This document shows positions 42,955 through 51,939 of a DNA stretch of 64,000 nucleotides, in pieces. The notes under the pieces were generated by a model. That model ran no database searches and was not told the origin of the DNA. It saw only the letters and a list, made by a program, of their open reading frames with translations. The DNA is taken from contig NZ_CP040695.2 in NCBI RefSeq assembly GCF_005954645.2, forward strand, positions 3,596,001 to 3,660,000, written 5' to 3'. Position 1 is the first letter of the stretch. The number at the start of each line of letters is the position of its first letter. The stretch comes from Nocardioides sp. S-1144. Lineage in GTDB: Bacteria > Actinomycetota > Actinomycetes > Propionibacteriales > Nocardioidaceae. Made by a program: the position numbers and the translations under genes.

Positions 42955-43809
42955 TCAGCCCCCGGCCGCGGCGAGCACCGCGCGCCGGGTCAGCACCGTC
43001 GACAGGTGCCGCCGGTAGTCGGCGGCGCCGTTGAGGTCGGACGGCGGGTTGGCGCCGTCGGCCGCGTGCGCGGCGGCCGCGCGGACGGCGTCGTCGGTGA
43101 CGGGCTGCCCCGCGAGCGCGTCCTCGACGGTGCGGGCCCGCAGCGGCGTGTTGCCCATGTTGGTGAGCCCGATCCGCGCCTCCGCGATGGTGGCGCCGTC
43201 GACCCGCACGGCCGCGGCCACCGCCACGATCGGCCACTGGTGCGCCACCCGCACGAACTTCTCGTAGTGCGCGCCCCACCCGGTGTGCTTGGGCACCCGG
43301 ACCTCGGTGAGGATCTCGTCCTCGCCGATCGCGGTCTCGAAGAGGTCGACGAAGAACTCCTCGGCCGGGACCGTGCGGCTGCCGCCGGGTCCCGCGATCA
43401 CGAACTCGGCGCCGAGGGCGAGCGTGGGAGCCCCCAGGTCCCCGGCCGGGTCGGCGTGGGCGAGGGCGCCGCCGAAGGTGCCGCGGTGCCGGATCTGGGC
43501 GTCGGCGAGGTGCTCGACCGCCTTGCTGATCAGCGCCGCGTGCTCGGCGACCAGCGGGTCGGACCCGACCACCGCGTGCGGCGTCATCGCCCCGATGACG
43601 ATCGCGTCGCCGTCGTCGCGGACGCCGCGCAGCGAGGCGATCTTGCCGAGGTCGATGACGACCTCGGGGGCGTTGAGACGCATCCGCAGCACCGGCAGCA
43701 GGCTCTGCCCACCGGCGATGATCTTCGCGTCGTCGCCGTGCTCGGCGAGGGCCGCCAGCGCGTCCTCGACGGACGTCGGCGCCAGGTAGTCGAACTGCGC
43801 GGGGATCAT
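42955..43809 (-). CDS. coxM: Molybdenum hydroxylase FAD-binding (medium) subunit
   Basis: This 284-residue subunit passes electrons from the iron-sulfur subunit to FAD. The FAD pyrophosphate loop is KIIAGGQSLLP (about 29-39), the second is HRGTFGGALAHADPAGD, and a C-terminal four-helix/beta domain follows. The order S-L-M, with M after L, is the form II arrangement. The ATG overlaps the coxL stop (ATGA), so translation is coupled. Confidence 0.92.
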   Translation of the reverse strand: MIPAQFDYLAPTSVEDALAALAEHGDDAKIIAGGQSLLPVLRMRLNAPEVVIDLGKIASLRGVRDDGDAIVIGAMTPHAVVGSDPLVAEHAALISKAVEHLADAQIRHRGTFGGALAHADPAGDLGAPTLALGAEFVIAGPGGSRTVPAEEFFVDLFETAIGEDEILTEVRVPKHTGWGAHYEKFVRVAHQWPIVAVAAAVRVDGATIAEARIGLTNMGNTPLRARTVEDALAGQPVTDDAVRAAAAHAADGANPPSDLNGAADYRRHLSTVLTRRAVLAAAGG

Positions 43810-46289
43810 GAGCCCGCTCCTTCCGTGCTGCTCGGGCCGGGTTCGGCGTCGGGGTCGAAGTGCGGCATCGCCGCCTCCTGCGTCGCGGGTCCGCCGTCGT
43901 GGCCGTGGCCGGGTGCGTTGATCGCCATCCAGACCCGCTCGGGCGTGCACGGCATCTGGACGTCGGTCACGCCGAGGTGCCGCACGGCGTCGACGACGGC
44001 GTTCACCACGGCCGGGGTCGAGGCGATCGTGCCGGCCTCGCCCACGCCCTTGGTGCCGAGCGAGTTGGTCGTCGCCGGCGTCGTGGTGTGGTCGATCTCG
44101 AAGCTGAGCGTGTCGGCCGCCGTCGGGAGCAGGTAGTCGACGAACGACCCGGACACCAGGGTGCCGGCGTCGTCGTGGACCGCCTCCTCCCACAGCGCCT
44201 GCGCGATGCCCTGCACCAGGCCGCCGTGCATCTGCCCGGCCACGATCAGCGGGTTGACGATGTTGCCGATGTCGTCGCAGCACACGTACTTGCGGATGTT
44301 GACCGCACCGGTCTCGGTGTCGACCTCCATCGCGCACAGGTGCGTGCCGTGGGGGTAGTTGAAGTTCACCGGGTCGAAGGTCGCCTCGGCGTCGATCGAC
44401 GGCTCGGCCCCGTCGGGCAGGTTGTGCGCGGCGAAGGCCGCCGTGGCGATCTCCGTCAGGCCGATGCCCTGGTCGGTGCCGACGACCTGGAATCGCCCCT
44501 CGTGGAACTTCAGGTCGTCCTCGCTGGCCTCCAGGAGGTGGGCGGCGAACGGGAGCGCCTTCTCGATCACCTTGTCGGCCGCGCGGACCAGCGCCTCGCC
44601 GCCGACGACCAGCGACCGCGAGCCGTAGGTGTCGAGACCCTTGTGCGCGATCTGGGTGTCGCCGTGCAGCACCTCGACGTTCTCGAACGGGACGCCGAGC
44701 CGGTCGGCGACGATCTGGCTGAACGCCGTCTCGTGGCCCTGCCCGTGCGAGCTCGCGCCGGTGACGACCTCGACCGTGCCGGTGGCCAGCATCCGCACGC
44801 TCGCGTGCTCCCAGCCGCCGGCGCCGTAGTCGAGCGAGCCCAGCACCCGGCTCGGCGCGAGGCCGCACATCTCGGTGAACGTCGAGATGCCGAGACCGAG
44901 CTGGACGGTGTCGCCGGACTCCCGGCGCCGCTTCTGCTCGGCCCGCAGCTCGTCGTACCCGAACATCTCCATGGCCCGCGCGGTGGCGGCCTCGTAGTTG
45001 CCGGAGTCGTACTCGAGGCCGGCCACCGTGGTGAAGGGGAACTCCTCGTGGGTGATCCAGTTCTGCTGGCGGATCTGCATCGGGTCGACCCCGACCTCGG
45101 CGGCCAGCTCGTCCATCATCCGCTCGACGCCGAAGGTCGCCTCGGGCCGGCCGGCGCCGCGGTAGGCGTCGGTCCACGTGGTGTTGGTGAGCACCGTCTG
45201 GCAGTTGAACTGGTAGGCGGGGAACTTGTAGATCGCGTTGAACATGAACGCGCCGAGCACCGGGACGCCGCCGCCGACGATGGCGACGTAGGCGCCGAGG
45301 TCGGCGAGGAGCTCGACCTTGAAGCCGGTGACGGTGCCGTCCTTCTCGGCCGACATGGTCAGCTTCTGCCACTGGTCGCGACCGTGGTGGCCGCTGACGA
45401 GGCTCTCGCTGCGGGTCTCGGTGTACTTGACCGGCTTGCCGAGCCGCCGTCCGACGGCGAAGGCGATCATCTCCTCCGGCGTCTGCTGCAGCTTGCCGCC
45501 GAACCCGCCGCCGACGTCGGGCGCGATCACCCGGATCTTCGACTCGGGGACGCCGGTCGTCGCGGCCAGCGCGAAGCGCAGGATGTGCGGGATCTGGGTG
45601 GCCGACCAGATGGTGATCTGCTCGCCGGTGGGGTCCACGACCACCGAGCGCGGCTCCATGAACGCCGGGATGAGCCGCTGCTGGCGGTACTCGCGCTCGA
45701 TGACGACGCCGTCGGTGCGCGCCTTGGCGATGGCCTCGTCGACGTTGCCGCCGGTGCCGGCCTCCTCGGAGTCGAAGCGCCAGAACGCCGACTTGTTGGT
45801 GCCGAGGTCGGGGTGGGCCAGCACCTCGTCCTTGATGGCGTTCTTGAGCCCCACGACGGCGGGCAGCTCCTCGTAGTCGACGTCGACCAGCTCGGCGGCG
45901 TCGCGCGCCTCGGCGGCGGTCCGCGCCACGACGACCGCGACGATCTCGCCGGCGAAGGCGACCCGGTCGCTGGGCATCGGCAGGTGCGTGGGCGTGACCT
46001 GCTCCGGCGTGATCGGCCAGGCGTTGATGCAGGCGCCCTGCGTCTCGCCGAGGTCGGCGCCGGTGAGCACGGCCACGACGTTGGTGGACGCCGTCGCCTC
46101 GGCGGTGTCGATGCCGTTGATCCGGGCGTGCGCGAAGGGGCTGCGGACCATCGCGAGGTGCAGCATCCCGGGGAGGGTGATGTTGTCGGTCCACCGGGTG
46201 CGACCGGTGATGAGGCGCTGGTCCTCCTTGCGCCGGCGGTCGCGGCCGATCTCCTTCTGCGCCTCGGGGGCGTCCTGGACGGCGGTCAC
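43806..46289 (-). CDS. coxL: Molybdenum hydroxylase large subunit (form II CoxL-like)
   Basis: This 827-residue subunit carries the molybdopterin cofactor. The active-site loop reads AYRGAGR (375-381), the form II signature, instead of AYXCSFR of true form I CO dehydrogenase; the copper-binding Cys is absent. The catalytic Glu lies in KGVGEAGT near the C-terminus, and [15 protein letters not shown] and [11 protein letters not shown] are conserved. Substrate could be CO, an aromatic, a purine or another heterocycle. The GTG overlaps the coxS stop (GTGA). Confidence 0.93.
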   Translation of the reverse strand: MTAVQDAPEAQKEIGRDRRRKEDQRLITGRTRWTDNITLPGMLHLAMVRSPFAHARINGIDTAEATASTNVVAVLTGADLGETQGACINAWPITPEQVTPTHLPMPSDRVAFAGEIVAVVVARTAAEARDAAELVDVDYEELPAVVGLKNAIKDEVLAHPDLGTNKSAFWRFDSEEAGTGGNVDEAIAKARTDGVVIEREYRQQRLIPAFMEPRSVVVDPTGEQITIWSATQIPHILRFALAATTGVPESKIRVIAPDVGGGFGGKLQQTPEEMIAFAVGRRLGKPVKYTETRSESLVSGHHGRDQWQKLTMSAEKDGTVTGFKVELLADLGAYVAIVGGGVPVLGAFMFNAIYKFPAYQFNCQTVLTNTTWTDAYRGAGRPEATFGVERMMDELAAEVGVDPMQIRQQNWITHEEFPFTTVAGLEYDSGNYEAATARAMEMFGYDELRAEQKRRRESGDTVQLGLGISTFTEMCGLAPSRVLGSLDYGAGGWEHASVRMLATGTVEVVTGASSHGQGHETAFSQIVADRLGVPFENVEVLHGDTQIAHKGLDTYGSRSLVVGGEALVRAADKVIEKALPFAAHLLEASEDDLKFHEGRFQVVGTDQGIGLTEIATAAFAAHNLPDGAEPSIDAEATFDPVNFNYPHGTHLCAMEVDTETGAVNIRKYVCCDDIGNIVNPLIVAGQMHGGLVQGIAQALWEEAVHDDAGTLVSGSFVDYLLPTAADTLSFEIDHTTTPATTNSLGTKGVGEAGTIASTPAVVNAVVDAVRHLGVTDVQMPCTPERVWMAINAPGHGHDGGPATQEAAMPHFDPDAEPGPSSTEGAGS

Positions 46290-46777
46290 GAGCTGACCCC
46301 CTCGGACCGGCCCTGCGCCGCCGCGTGCTGCACGGCCTTGACGATGTTGTGGTAGCCGGTGCAGCGGCACAGGTTGCCCTCGAGCCCGAGCCGGATCTCC
46401 TCCTCGGACGGGTCCGGGTTCTCGGCCAGCAGCGCCGTCGTCTGCATGATCATCCCCGGGGTGCAGAAGCCGCACTGCAGGCCGTGGCACTCGCGGAAGG
46501 CCTCCTGCACCGGGTGCAGCTCGCCGCCGTCGTGCGTGGCGGCGAGGCCCTCGATGGTGGTGACCTGGGCCCCGTCGGCCTGCACCGCGAGCACGTTGCA
46601 CGACTTCACGCTGGTGCCGTCGAGGTGCACGGTGCACGCGCCGCAGTTGCTGGTGTCGCACCCGATGACGGTGCCGGTCTTGCCGAGCTTCTCCCGCAGG
46701 TACTGCACCAGCAGCATCCGCGGTTCGACGTCGTCGGCCACCTTGGCGCCGTCGACGGTGAGGTTGATCCGGGTCAT
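46286..46777 (-). CDS. coxS: Molybdenum hydroxylase [2Fe-2S] small subunit
   Basis: This 163-residue subunit holds two iron-sulfur clusters. The plant-ferredoxin-like one uses CDTSNCGAC and a later Cys in VKSCNVL; the second uses CHGLQCGFC and CRCTG. It receives electrons from the molybdenum centre. The ATG at 46777 has GGGAGAG upstream. It is first in the coxSLMG operon, with a palindrome at the promoter. Confidence 0.94.
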   Translation of the reverse strand: MTRINLTVDGAKVADDVEPRMLLVQYLREKLGKTGTVIGCDTSNCGACTVHLDGTSVKSCNVLAVQADGAQVTTIEGLAATHDGGELHPVQEAFRECHGLQCGFCTPGMIMQTTALLAENPDPSEEEIRLGLEGNLCRCTGYHNIVKAVQHAAAQGRSEGVSS

Positions 46778-46803
46778 GTCTCTCCCTTGGCACGAGGACG
46801 CTG

Positions 46804-46817
46804 CGCGCAGCTGCGCG
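46804..46817. promoter_or_regulatory. 14-bp palindrome in the coxS 5' leader
   Basis: CGCGCAGCTGCGCG is a perfect palindrome 27 bp upstream of the coxS ATG, adjacent to the GTGAC-N4-GTCAC site. It could be a second operator or an RNA hairpin in the leader. Confidence 0.35.
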
Positions 46818-46831
46818 TGACCCACGTCACG
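46816..46831. promoter_or_regulatory. Candidate operator GTGAC-N4-GTCAC at the cox promoter
   Basis: The palindrome CGTGAC-CCAC-GTCACG overlaps the minus-strand -10 box TAGCGT (46829-46834) and the expected transcription start. The same GTGAC-N4-GTCAC core occurs at 48712-48725, upstream of the GAF/SARP-like regulator gene. A shared binding protein is inferred. Confidence 0.5.
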
Positions 46832-46929
46832 CTAGGCGGGGAGGGTTGGCCGGGGGTTGGCGAGCGCGTCGGGCCGGCGCCGGGGGCCCGGCCACGTTTG
46901 CGGGTCCGTGCGCCGGAGACAGTCGGCAC

Positions 46930-47436
46930 ATGACCTACCTCCTCGTCGCGTCGTGGACCCTGGTCGCGGTGCTGGCCGCGATCGCCCTCACCGGGTCGCG
47001 CCGCTGGCACCGCAACGTCACCGCCTGGACCCGCCCCGGGGCGGCGGAGCCGGCCCCGGAGGGCCACACCCTGCTCGACGTGCGCAACTGGGCCGCGCTG
47101 GTCGTCGTGGGCGGCTTCCTGCTGGTCGTCACCCTCGACCACGTGCGGTTGAGCGAGGAGGAGCTGGAGGAGGCGACCGACCTCGCCGTCGGCCTGGCCT
47201 CCGGCCCGGGGGTCACGGCGCAGCGGATCGCCGCCGAGGCCGCCGTCCTGCTCGACCGCGACCTGGAGGCCGTCGACGTGAGCGACGAGGTCGACCCGGA
47301 GGGCGAGGACTCGAACACCTGGTACGAGGTCCGCCCGGCGCGCGACTCCGACTCCGACGACCTCCTCGAGCCGGTCGTGTGCGTGCAGCTCTACTCCGAC
47401 ACGGCGAGCGCGAACGCCGGGCCGTGCCTCGACTGA
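46930..47436 (+). CDS. Membrane protein of unknown function
   Basis: This 168-residue protein has two membrane helices (about 2-20 and 55-74) and an acidic C-terminal domain of about 90 residues with two cysteines, probably outside the membrane. I recognise no family. It lies on the opposite strand within the cox locus, between coxS and the GAF regulator, so it might be transcribed from the cox promoter region in the other direction. The ATG at 46930 (MTYLLVASW) is the only sensible start. Confidence 0.65.
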   Translation: MTYLLVASWTLVAVLAAIALTGSRRWHRNVTAWTRPGAAEPAPEGHTLLDVRNWAALVVVGGFLLVVTLDHVRLSEEELEEATDLAVGLASGPGVTAQRIAAEAAVLLDRDLEAVDVSDEVDPEGEDSNTWYEVRPARDSDSDDLLEPVVCVQLYSDTASANAGPCLD

Positions 47437-47457
47437 CCCGTCGTGGACCGGCCGGCG

Positions 47458-48687
47458 TCAGTGGGCGGCGGCCAGCCGCGCCTTGAGCAGCGGCTTGGCC
47501 CGGTGTGCGCTCTCGCCCAGGACGGCGAGGCAGTGCTCGACCACGGCGGTGTCGTAGGGCGAGCGCTCGGCGTAGGTGAGCACGGCGTCCGGGTCGGGCT
47601 CGGCCAGCAGCGCCTCGCGGACGGCGACGGCGACGTACTCCCCCAGCTCGGCCAGCGCGGGCGAGTTGGTGCCGGGCAGGAGGTCGCCGCCGTAGCACTC
47701 GACGGCCTCGGCGACCCGTCCGCGACGCAGCAGCCCGAGCACGTGGTCGACGTCGGTGTCGATCGGCATCAGCAGCTTGTAGGGGCGCGAGGAGAGCTGG
47801 CCGCCGAGGGCGGCGCGCAGGTGGGACACCTCGGCCTTGAGGGTCGAGAACGTGACCGCCTGGTCGCCGTACACCAGGGCGTGGAGCTGCTCGAGGCTGA
47901 GCCCGCCGGGGTGCAGCGCGAGCAGCGCGAGCACCTCGGTCTGCCGGCGGTTGAGCAGCAGCCGCTGGCCGTCGAGGCGCACCTCGGCGGTGCCGAGGAG
48001 GGTGAGCACGAGGCCCGGGTCGCCGGTGTCGTCGAGCGCGCGGGCCGAGGGGTGGTGGCTGGAGTGCGGCAGCGCGGTCTCGATCAGCCGGGCCATCACC
48101 CGTGCCGTCGCCAGGCCGATGGGGTGGGTGCGGTCCCAGGTCGTCGACAGGTCGAGGACGCCGAGCTGGCGGCCGCTGACGGGGTCGTGGACCGGCGCGG
48201 CCCAGCAGACCCAGTTGTGCACGATCGAGGCGTAGTGCTCGGCGCTGAAGACCATCGACGGCGCGTCGGTGCGGTTGGCCAGGTCGAGGGCGTTGGTGCC
48301 GATCGACTCGTCGTCCCAGCGCCCGCCGGGGACGAAGTTGACCGTCTCGGCCTTGCGGCGCATCACCCGGCCGCCGTAGGTCCACAGGATGCGGGTGTCG
48401 GCGTCGGTGACGGCGAGCACGAGGTCGCCGTCCTGGGCGGTGCGGCGCAGCTCCTCCTCGACCCGCTCGACCGCGACCTGCAGCGGCGAGTCGCGCCAGA
48501 TCGCGGCGGTCTCGGACTCGTCGGCCAGCGGCGCCGCCGTCAGCTCGCTGTCGATCGCGGCGCCGGAGCGCGCCCAGCTGGTGAGGATCTCGGGCCGCAC
48601 GAGGGGTGCCACCTGGTCGCCGTGCTCGACGAACGTCGTCCACGCGTGGTGGCACTCTCGCTTGCGGGCGTCCAGCTCCGACTGCAT
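47458..48687 (-). CDS. GAF-domain regulator with SARP-like winged helix
   Basis: This 409-residue protein has an AcoR-like N-terminus (TSWARSGAAIDSEL and the GAF region VLAVTDADTRILWTYGG to HDPVSGRQLGVLDLS, about 30-210). Its C-terminal winged helix is of the OmpR/SARP type (LTLLGTAEVRLDGQRLLLNRRQTEVLALLALHPGG, about 230-330). The usual AcoR partner domains are Fis-type helices, so this fusion is unusual. It lies between coxS and xdhC and probably controls the hydroxylase. The ATG at 48687 is fixed by a -10 box TACCGT 7 nt upstream, with a palindrome over the -35 region. Confidence 0.85.
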   Translation of the reverse strand: MQSELDARKRECHHAWTTFVEHGDQVAPLVRPEILTSWARSGAAIDSELTAAPLADESETAAIWRDSPLQVAVERVEEELRRTAQDGDLVLAVTDADTRILWTYGGRVMRRKAETVNFVPGGRWDDESIGTNALDLANRTDAPSMVFSAEHYASIVHNWVCWAAPVHDPVSGRQLGVLDLSTTWDRTHPIGLATARVMARLIETALPHSSHHPSARALDDTGDPGLVLTLLGTAEVRLDGQRLLLNRRQTEVLALLALHPGGLSLEQLHALVYGDQAVTFSTLKAEVSHLRAALGGQLSSRPYKLLMPIDTDVDHVLGLLRRGRVAEAVECYGGDLLPGTNSPALAELGEYVAVAVREALLAEPDPDAVLTYAERSPYDTAVVEHCLAVLGESAHRAKPLLKARLAAAH

Positions 48688-48694
48688 GTCGTGC

Positions 48695-48700
48695 ACGGTA
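48695..48700 (-). promoter_or_regulatory. -10 box TACCGT, leaderless start of GAF regulator
   Basis: TACCGT on the minus strand ends 7 nt before the ATG at 48687. Confidence 0.55.
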
Positions 48701-48711
48701 CAACGCCGCGT

Positions 48712-48725
48712 GTGACCGGGGTCAC
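48712..48725. promoter_or_regulatory. Candidate operator GTGACC-GG-GGTCAC
   Basis: This perfect palindrome lies 12 nt upstream of the GAF regulator -10 box, over its -35 region. It shares the GTGAC-N4-GTCAC core with the coxS promoter site, which suggests that one protein, perhaps the regulator itself, binds both. Confidence 0.5.
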
Positions 48726-48750
48726 CCCTCGACCCAGGCCGGCGGGCGGG

Positions 48751-49875
48751 TCAGCCGTGGATGCGACCCTCCCGCGTCGCCAGCGGCTGCCCGCTGCCAC
48801 CCCAGCGGCCGGCGATGAACTCCGCGGCGATGCTGATCGCGGTCTCCTCGGGGGTCCGGGCGCCGAGGTCGAGGCCGATCGGGCTGGACAGTCCGGCCAG
48901 CTCGGCCTCGGTGAGCCCGGCCTCGCGCAGCCGGGCCATCCGGTCGTCGTGGGTGCGCCGGGAGCCCATCGCGCCGACGTAGGCCACCTCGGGCAGCCGC
49001 AGCGCCACCTCGAGCAGGGGGACGTCGAACTTCGGGTCGTGGGTCAGCACGGTCACCACCGTCCGGCCGTCGACGGCGCCGGCCTCCTGCTCGGCCGCGA
49101 GGTAGCGGTGCGGCCAGTCGACGACGACCCGGTCGGCGTCCGGGAAGCGGCTGGCGGTGGCGAAGACCGGACGCGCGTCGCAGACCGTCACGTCGTAGCC
49201 GAGGAAGGCCCCGACCCGGGCCACCGCGGCGGCGAAGTCGATCGCGCCGAACACGAGCAGGCGCGGCTTGGGCGCGAAGGCCCACACGAACACCCGCATC
49301 CCCTCGCCGCGGCGCTCGCCGTCGGGCCCGTAGGTGAGCGTCGCGTTCGCCCCCTGCGCCAGCAACCCCAGGGCGTCGTCGCCCACGGCGTCCGTGGCGC
49401 GGTCGGACCAGAGGGGCGAGGACGCCGGCGACTCCGTTCCCGGGCGGACGACGAGCCGGGTGCCGAGCCGGGCGGGGTCGGGGTGCTCGATGACGGTGGC
49501 GAGGGCGACCGGTCGGCCGGCCTCCACGTCGGCGGCGATCTCGGCGAGCTCGGGGAAGGTGTCGCGCGAGACCTCCTCGACCCAGACGTCGAGGATGCCG
49601 CCGCAGGTCAGCCCGACGGCGAAGGCGTCGTCGTCGGAGACGCCGTAGCGGTGCAGCACCGGCTCGCCGGAGGCCACCACCTCCTGGGCGAGGTCGTAGA
49701 CGGCGCCCTCGACGCAGCCGCCGCTGACCGAGCCCACGGCGGTGTCGTCGGGACCGACCAGCATCGAGGCGCCGGGCGGCCGCGGGGCCGAGCGGAACGT
49801 CGCCACGACGGTGCCGACGCCGACGGTCTCGCCGGCCTCCCACCACCGCAGCAGCTCCGGGAGCACGTCACGCAC
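48751..49875 (-). CDS. XdhC/CoxF-type molybdenum hydroxylase maturation protein
   Basis: This 374-residue protein binds the molybdenum cofactor during insertion into the hydroxylase large subunit. The N-terminal XdhC domain has ATFRSAPRPPGASMLV and SGGCVEGAVYD with the conserved Cys, and later GLTCGGILDVWVE. The C-terminal Rossmann domain has LLVFGAIDFAAAVARVGAFLGYDVTVCDARP and AYVGAMGSRRTHDDR. The GTG overlaps the coxE stop by 8 nt. It follows coxD and coxE, the usual maturation set. Confidence 0.9.
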   Translation of the reverse strand: MRDVLPELLRWWEAGETVGVGTVVATFRSAPRPPGASMLVGPDDTAVGSVSGGCVEGAVYDLAQEVVASGEPVLHRYGVSDDDAFAVGLTCGGILDVWVEEVSRDTFPELAEIAADVEAGRPVALATVIEHPDPARLGTRLVVRPGTESPASSPLWSDRATDAVGDDALGLLAQGANATLTYGPDGERRGEGMRVFVWAFAPKPRLLVFGAIDFAAAVARVGAFLGYDVTVCDARPVFATASRFPDADRVVVDWPHRYLAAEQEAGAVDGRTVVTVLTHDPKFDVPLLEVALRLPEVAYVGAMGSRRTHDDRMARLREAGLTEAELAGLSSPIGLDLGARTPEETAISIAAEFIAGRWGGSGQPLATREGRIHG

Positions 49876-51010
49876 GGGCCACCACCTCCACCAGCTCCTC
49901 GTAGGTCGCGAGCGTGTGCCCGGCGACCAGCGCGTCGACGTGCGGCAGCACCGCCAGGATGCCCTGCTGCACCGGCTCGTAGCCGGTCTTGCCGCGGTGC
50001 GGGTTGACCCACACGACGCGGTGCGCCACCGCGCGCAGCCGGCGCACCTGCTCGCCGAGGAGCACGGCGTCGCCGCGCTCCCAGCCGTCGCTGAACACCA
50101 CGACGACCGCGCCGCGAGCCGTGCCCCGCCGGCCCCAGCGGTCGAGGAAGACCTTCAGCGTCTCGCCCAGGCGGGTGCCGCCGGACCAGTCGGGGACCGC
50201 CTCGCCGGCCGCGACCAGGGCGCGCTCGACGTCGTGGGTGCGCAGCGCGCGGGTGAGGTGGGTCAGCCGGGTGCCGACGGTGAACGTCTCGACCCGGCCC
50301 CCGCGGACCGCGAGGGCCCGGGTGAGCGTGTGGGCCAGGCGGAGCAGCGCGTCGGCGTAGCCGCTCATCGACCCGGAGACGTCGACGAGCAGCACCACGC
50401 GACGCGGGCGCAGCCGGCGGTGCCGCCACTGGATCGGCGCCGGCTCCCCGTGCAGGCGCAGGCTCGCCCGGATCGTGCGCGCGGCGTCGACCTGCCCGCG
50501 CCGCCACGGCTCCTGCCGCACGGTGCGGCGCATCGGCGGCCGGGGCCGCAGCGTCGAGAACAGCCCGGCAAGGCGGTGCTTCTCGGCGGCCGTCATCGCC
50601 GCGACGTCACGGTGCCGCAGGGTCTCCAGGTCGCTGGCCAGCGCCCGGACGACGTCCTCGCGCTCCTCACCGTCACCGTCGCCGTCCTGCTCGTCGAGGG
50701 CGAGGTCGGCGGGCACCGGCTGCTCGCGCGGCGCGGCCGGACGCTCCCGCGGGAGTCCGCTGCGGTGGTCGAAGAACGCCTCGAAGACCTGGTCGTGGCG
50801 CAACAGGTCGTCGGGCGAGGAGCAGAGCGTCGCGCGGCCCGCCACGTAGGTCGCCCGTCGGTCCGCGAGCCCCACGGTCGCGACGGCGGCGAGGAAGCCG
50901 GCGGCGCGGTCGTGGGTGACCGGGACGCCGGCGGCGCGCAGCGCGCGGGTGAAGGCGAGCAGGACCTCGTCGACCTCGTGGGTGGTTCCCGGCGCGGACG
51001 GGGTGCTCAT
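49868..51010 (-). CDS. coxE: CoxE-like von Willebrand factor A protein
   Basis: This 380-residue protein pairs with a MoxR ATPase in maturation of the active site. The C-terminal VWA domain has the MIDAS motif DVSGSMSGYAD and a later TRLTHLTRAL and VFSDGWERGD. The N-terminal half is helical with EVLLAFTRALRAAGVPVTHDRAAGF. In Afipia, CoxD and CoxE mature the Cu-Mo centre of CO dehydrogenase; here the CoxL lacks the copper Cys, so its task may differ. The ATG overlaps the coxD stop. Confidence 0.9.
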   Translation of the reverse strand: MSTPSAPGTTHEVDEVLLAFTRALRAAGVPVTHDRAAGFLAAVATVGLADRRATYVAGRATLCSSPDDLLRHDQVFEAFFDHRSGLPRERPAAPREQPVPADLALDEQDGDGDGEEREDVVRALASDLETLRHRDVAAMTAAEKHRLAGLFSTLRPRPPMRRTVRQEPWRRGQVDAARTIRASLRLHGEPAPIQWRHRRLRPRRVVLLVDVSGSMSGYADALLRLAHTLTRALAVRGGRVETFTVGTRLTHLTRALRTHDVERALVAAGEAVPDWSGGTRLGETLKVFLDRWGRRGTARGAVVVVFSDGWERGDAVLLGEQVRRLRAVAHRVVWVNPHRGKTGYEPVQQGILAVLPHVDALVAGHTLATYEELVEVVARA

Positions 51011-51894
51011 GCCCGCAGCATCTGGTCGAGGGCCTGCTTCACCCGCTCGCCGTCCTCGCGGTACTTGACCAGCGCGCCGAGGGTGCGCGACGCGGTCTCG
51101 AGGTCGAGCTCGGTGGTGCCCAGCTGGTGCAGGGCGCGGGCCCAGTCGAGGGTCTCGGCGACGCCGGGCGGCTTCTCGAGGTCGCCGCGCTCGCGCAGCC
51201 CCTGGACGACGCCGACGACCTGCTCGGCGAGGGCCGCGGACACCTGGGGTGCCCGGGACCGCACGATCGCCACCTCACGGGCCAGCGCGGGGTGGTCGAT
51301 CCAGTGGTAGAGGCAGCGCCGCTTGGTGGCGTCGTGCAGCTCGCGGGTCCGGTTGGAGGTGAGGACGACGACCGGGGGCGTCGCCGCGCGGATCGTCCCG
51401 AGCTCGGGGATGCTCACCTGGTAGGTCGAGAGCACCTCGAGCAGGAACGCCTCGAACTCGTCGTCGGCGCGGTCGACCTCGTCGACGAGCAGCACCGCCG
51501 GGCTCCGCAGCGCGGTCAGCACCGGCCGAGCGAGCAGGAACCGCTCGTCGTACAGCGACTTCTCGGCCTCGGCCAGGCCGCCGTCGGCGTCCGCGTCGCC
51601 GCGGCCGACCGCCTCCAGCGCGCGCAGGTGCAGGACCTGGCGCGGGAAGTCCCAGTCGTAGAGCGCCTGCGTCACGTCGATGCCCTCGTAGCACTGCAGC
51701 CGCACCAGCGGGACGTCGAGCGCCTCCGCCAGCGCCTCCGCCAGCGCGGTCTTGCCCGTGCCGGGCTCGCCCTCCAGCAGCAGCGGCCGCTGCATCGCGA
51801 GCGCGAGGTAGGCGACGGTGGCCAGGTCGTCGTCGCACAGGTAGCCGGTCGCCGCGAGTCGTTCGGCGGTCTCCGCAGTCGACGTCGGGGTCAC
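51007..51894 (-). CDS. coxD: MoxR-family AAA+ ATPase (CoxD-like)
   Basis: This 295-residue ATPase acts as a chaperone in metal-centre maturation. Walker A GEPGTGKT (about 41-48), Walker B VLLVDEVDRAD, sensor I VVLTSNRTRELHDATKRRCLYHWIDHP and the arginine region are intact. The RLQCYEGIDVTQALYDWDFPRQ segment is typical of CoxD. The GTG is set by a -10 box TAGCCT 6 nt upstream, so coxD-coxE-xdhC has its own leaderless promoter apart from the sigma/MobA-like genes behind it. Confidence 0.92.
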   Translation of the reverse strand: MTPTSTAETAERLAATGYLCDDDLATVAYLALAMQRPLLLEGEPGTGKTALAEALAEALDVPLVRLQCYEGIDVTQALYDWDFPRQVLHLRALEAVGRGDADADGGLAEAEKSLYDERFLLARPVLTALRSPAVLLVDEVDRADDEFEAFLLEVLSTYQVSIPELGTIRAATPPVVVLTSNRTRELHDATKRRCLYHWIDHPALAREVAIVRSRAPQVSAALAEQVVGVVQGLRERGDLEKPPGVAETLDWARALHQLGTTELDLETASRTLGALVKYREDGERVKQALDQMLRA

Positions 51895-51900
51895 CGTGCC

Positions 51901-51906
51901 AGGCTA
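51901..51906 (-). promoter_or_regulatory. coxD: -10 box TAGCCT, leaderless start of coxD
   Basis: TAGCCT on the minus strand ends 6 nt before the GTG at 51894. Confidence 0.55.
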
Positions 51907-51939
51907 GTCACCGCCCTGTTGGCGGGAGGTTGGGCGCGG

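Noticed and set aside
43806-46289. Form I aerobic CO dehydrogenase
   Set aside because: The active-site loop is AYRGAGR and lacks the copper-binding Cys, and gene order is S-L-M-G.
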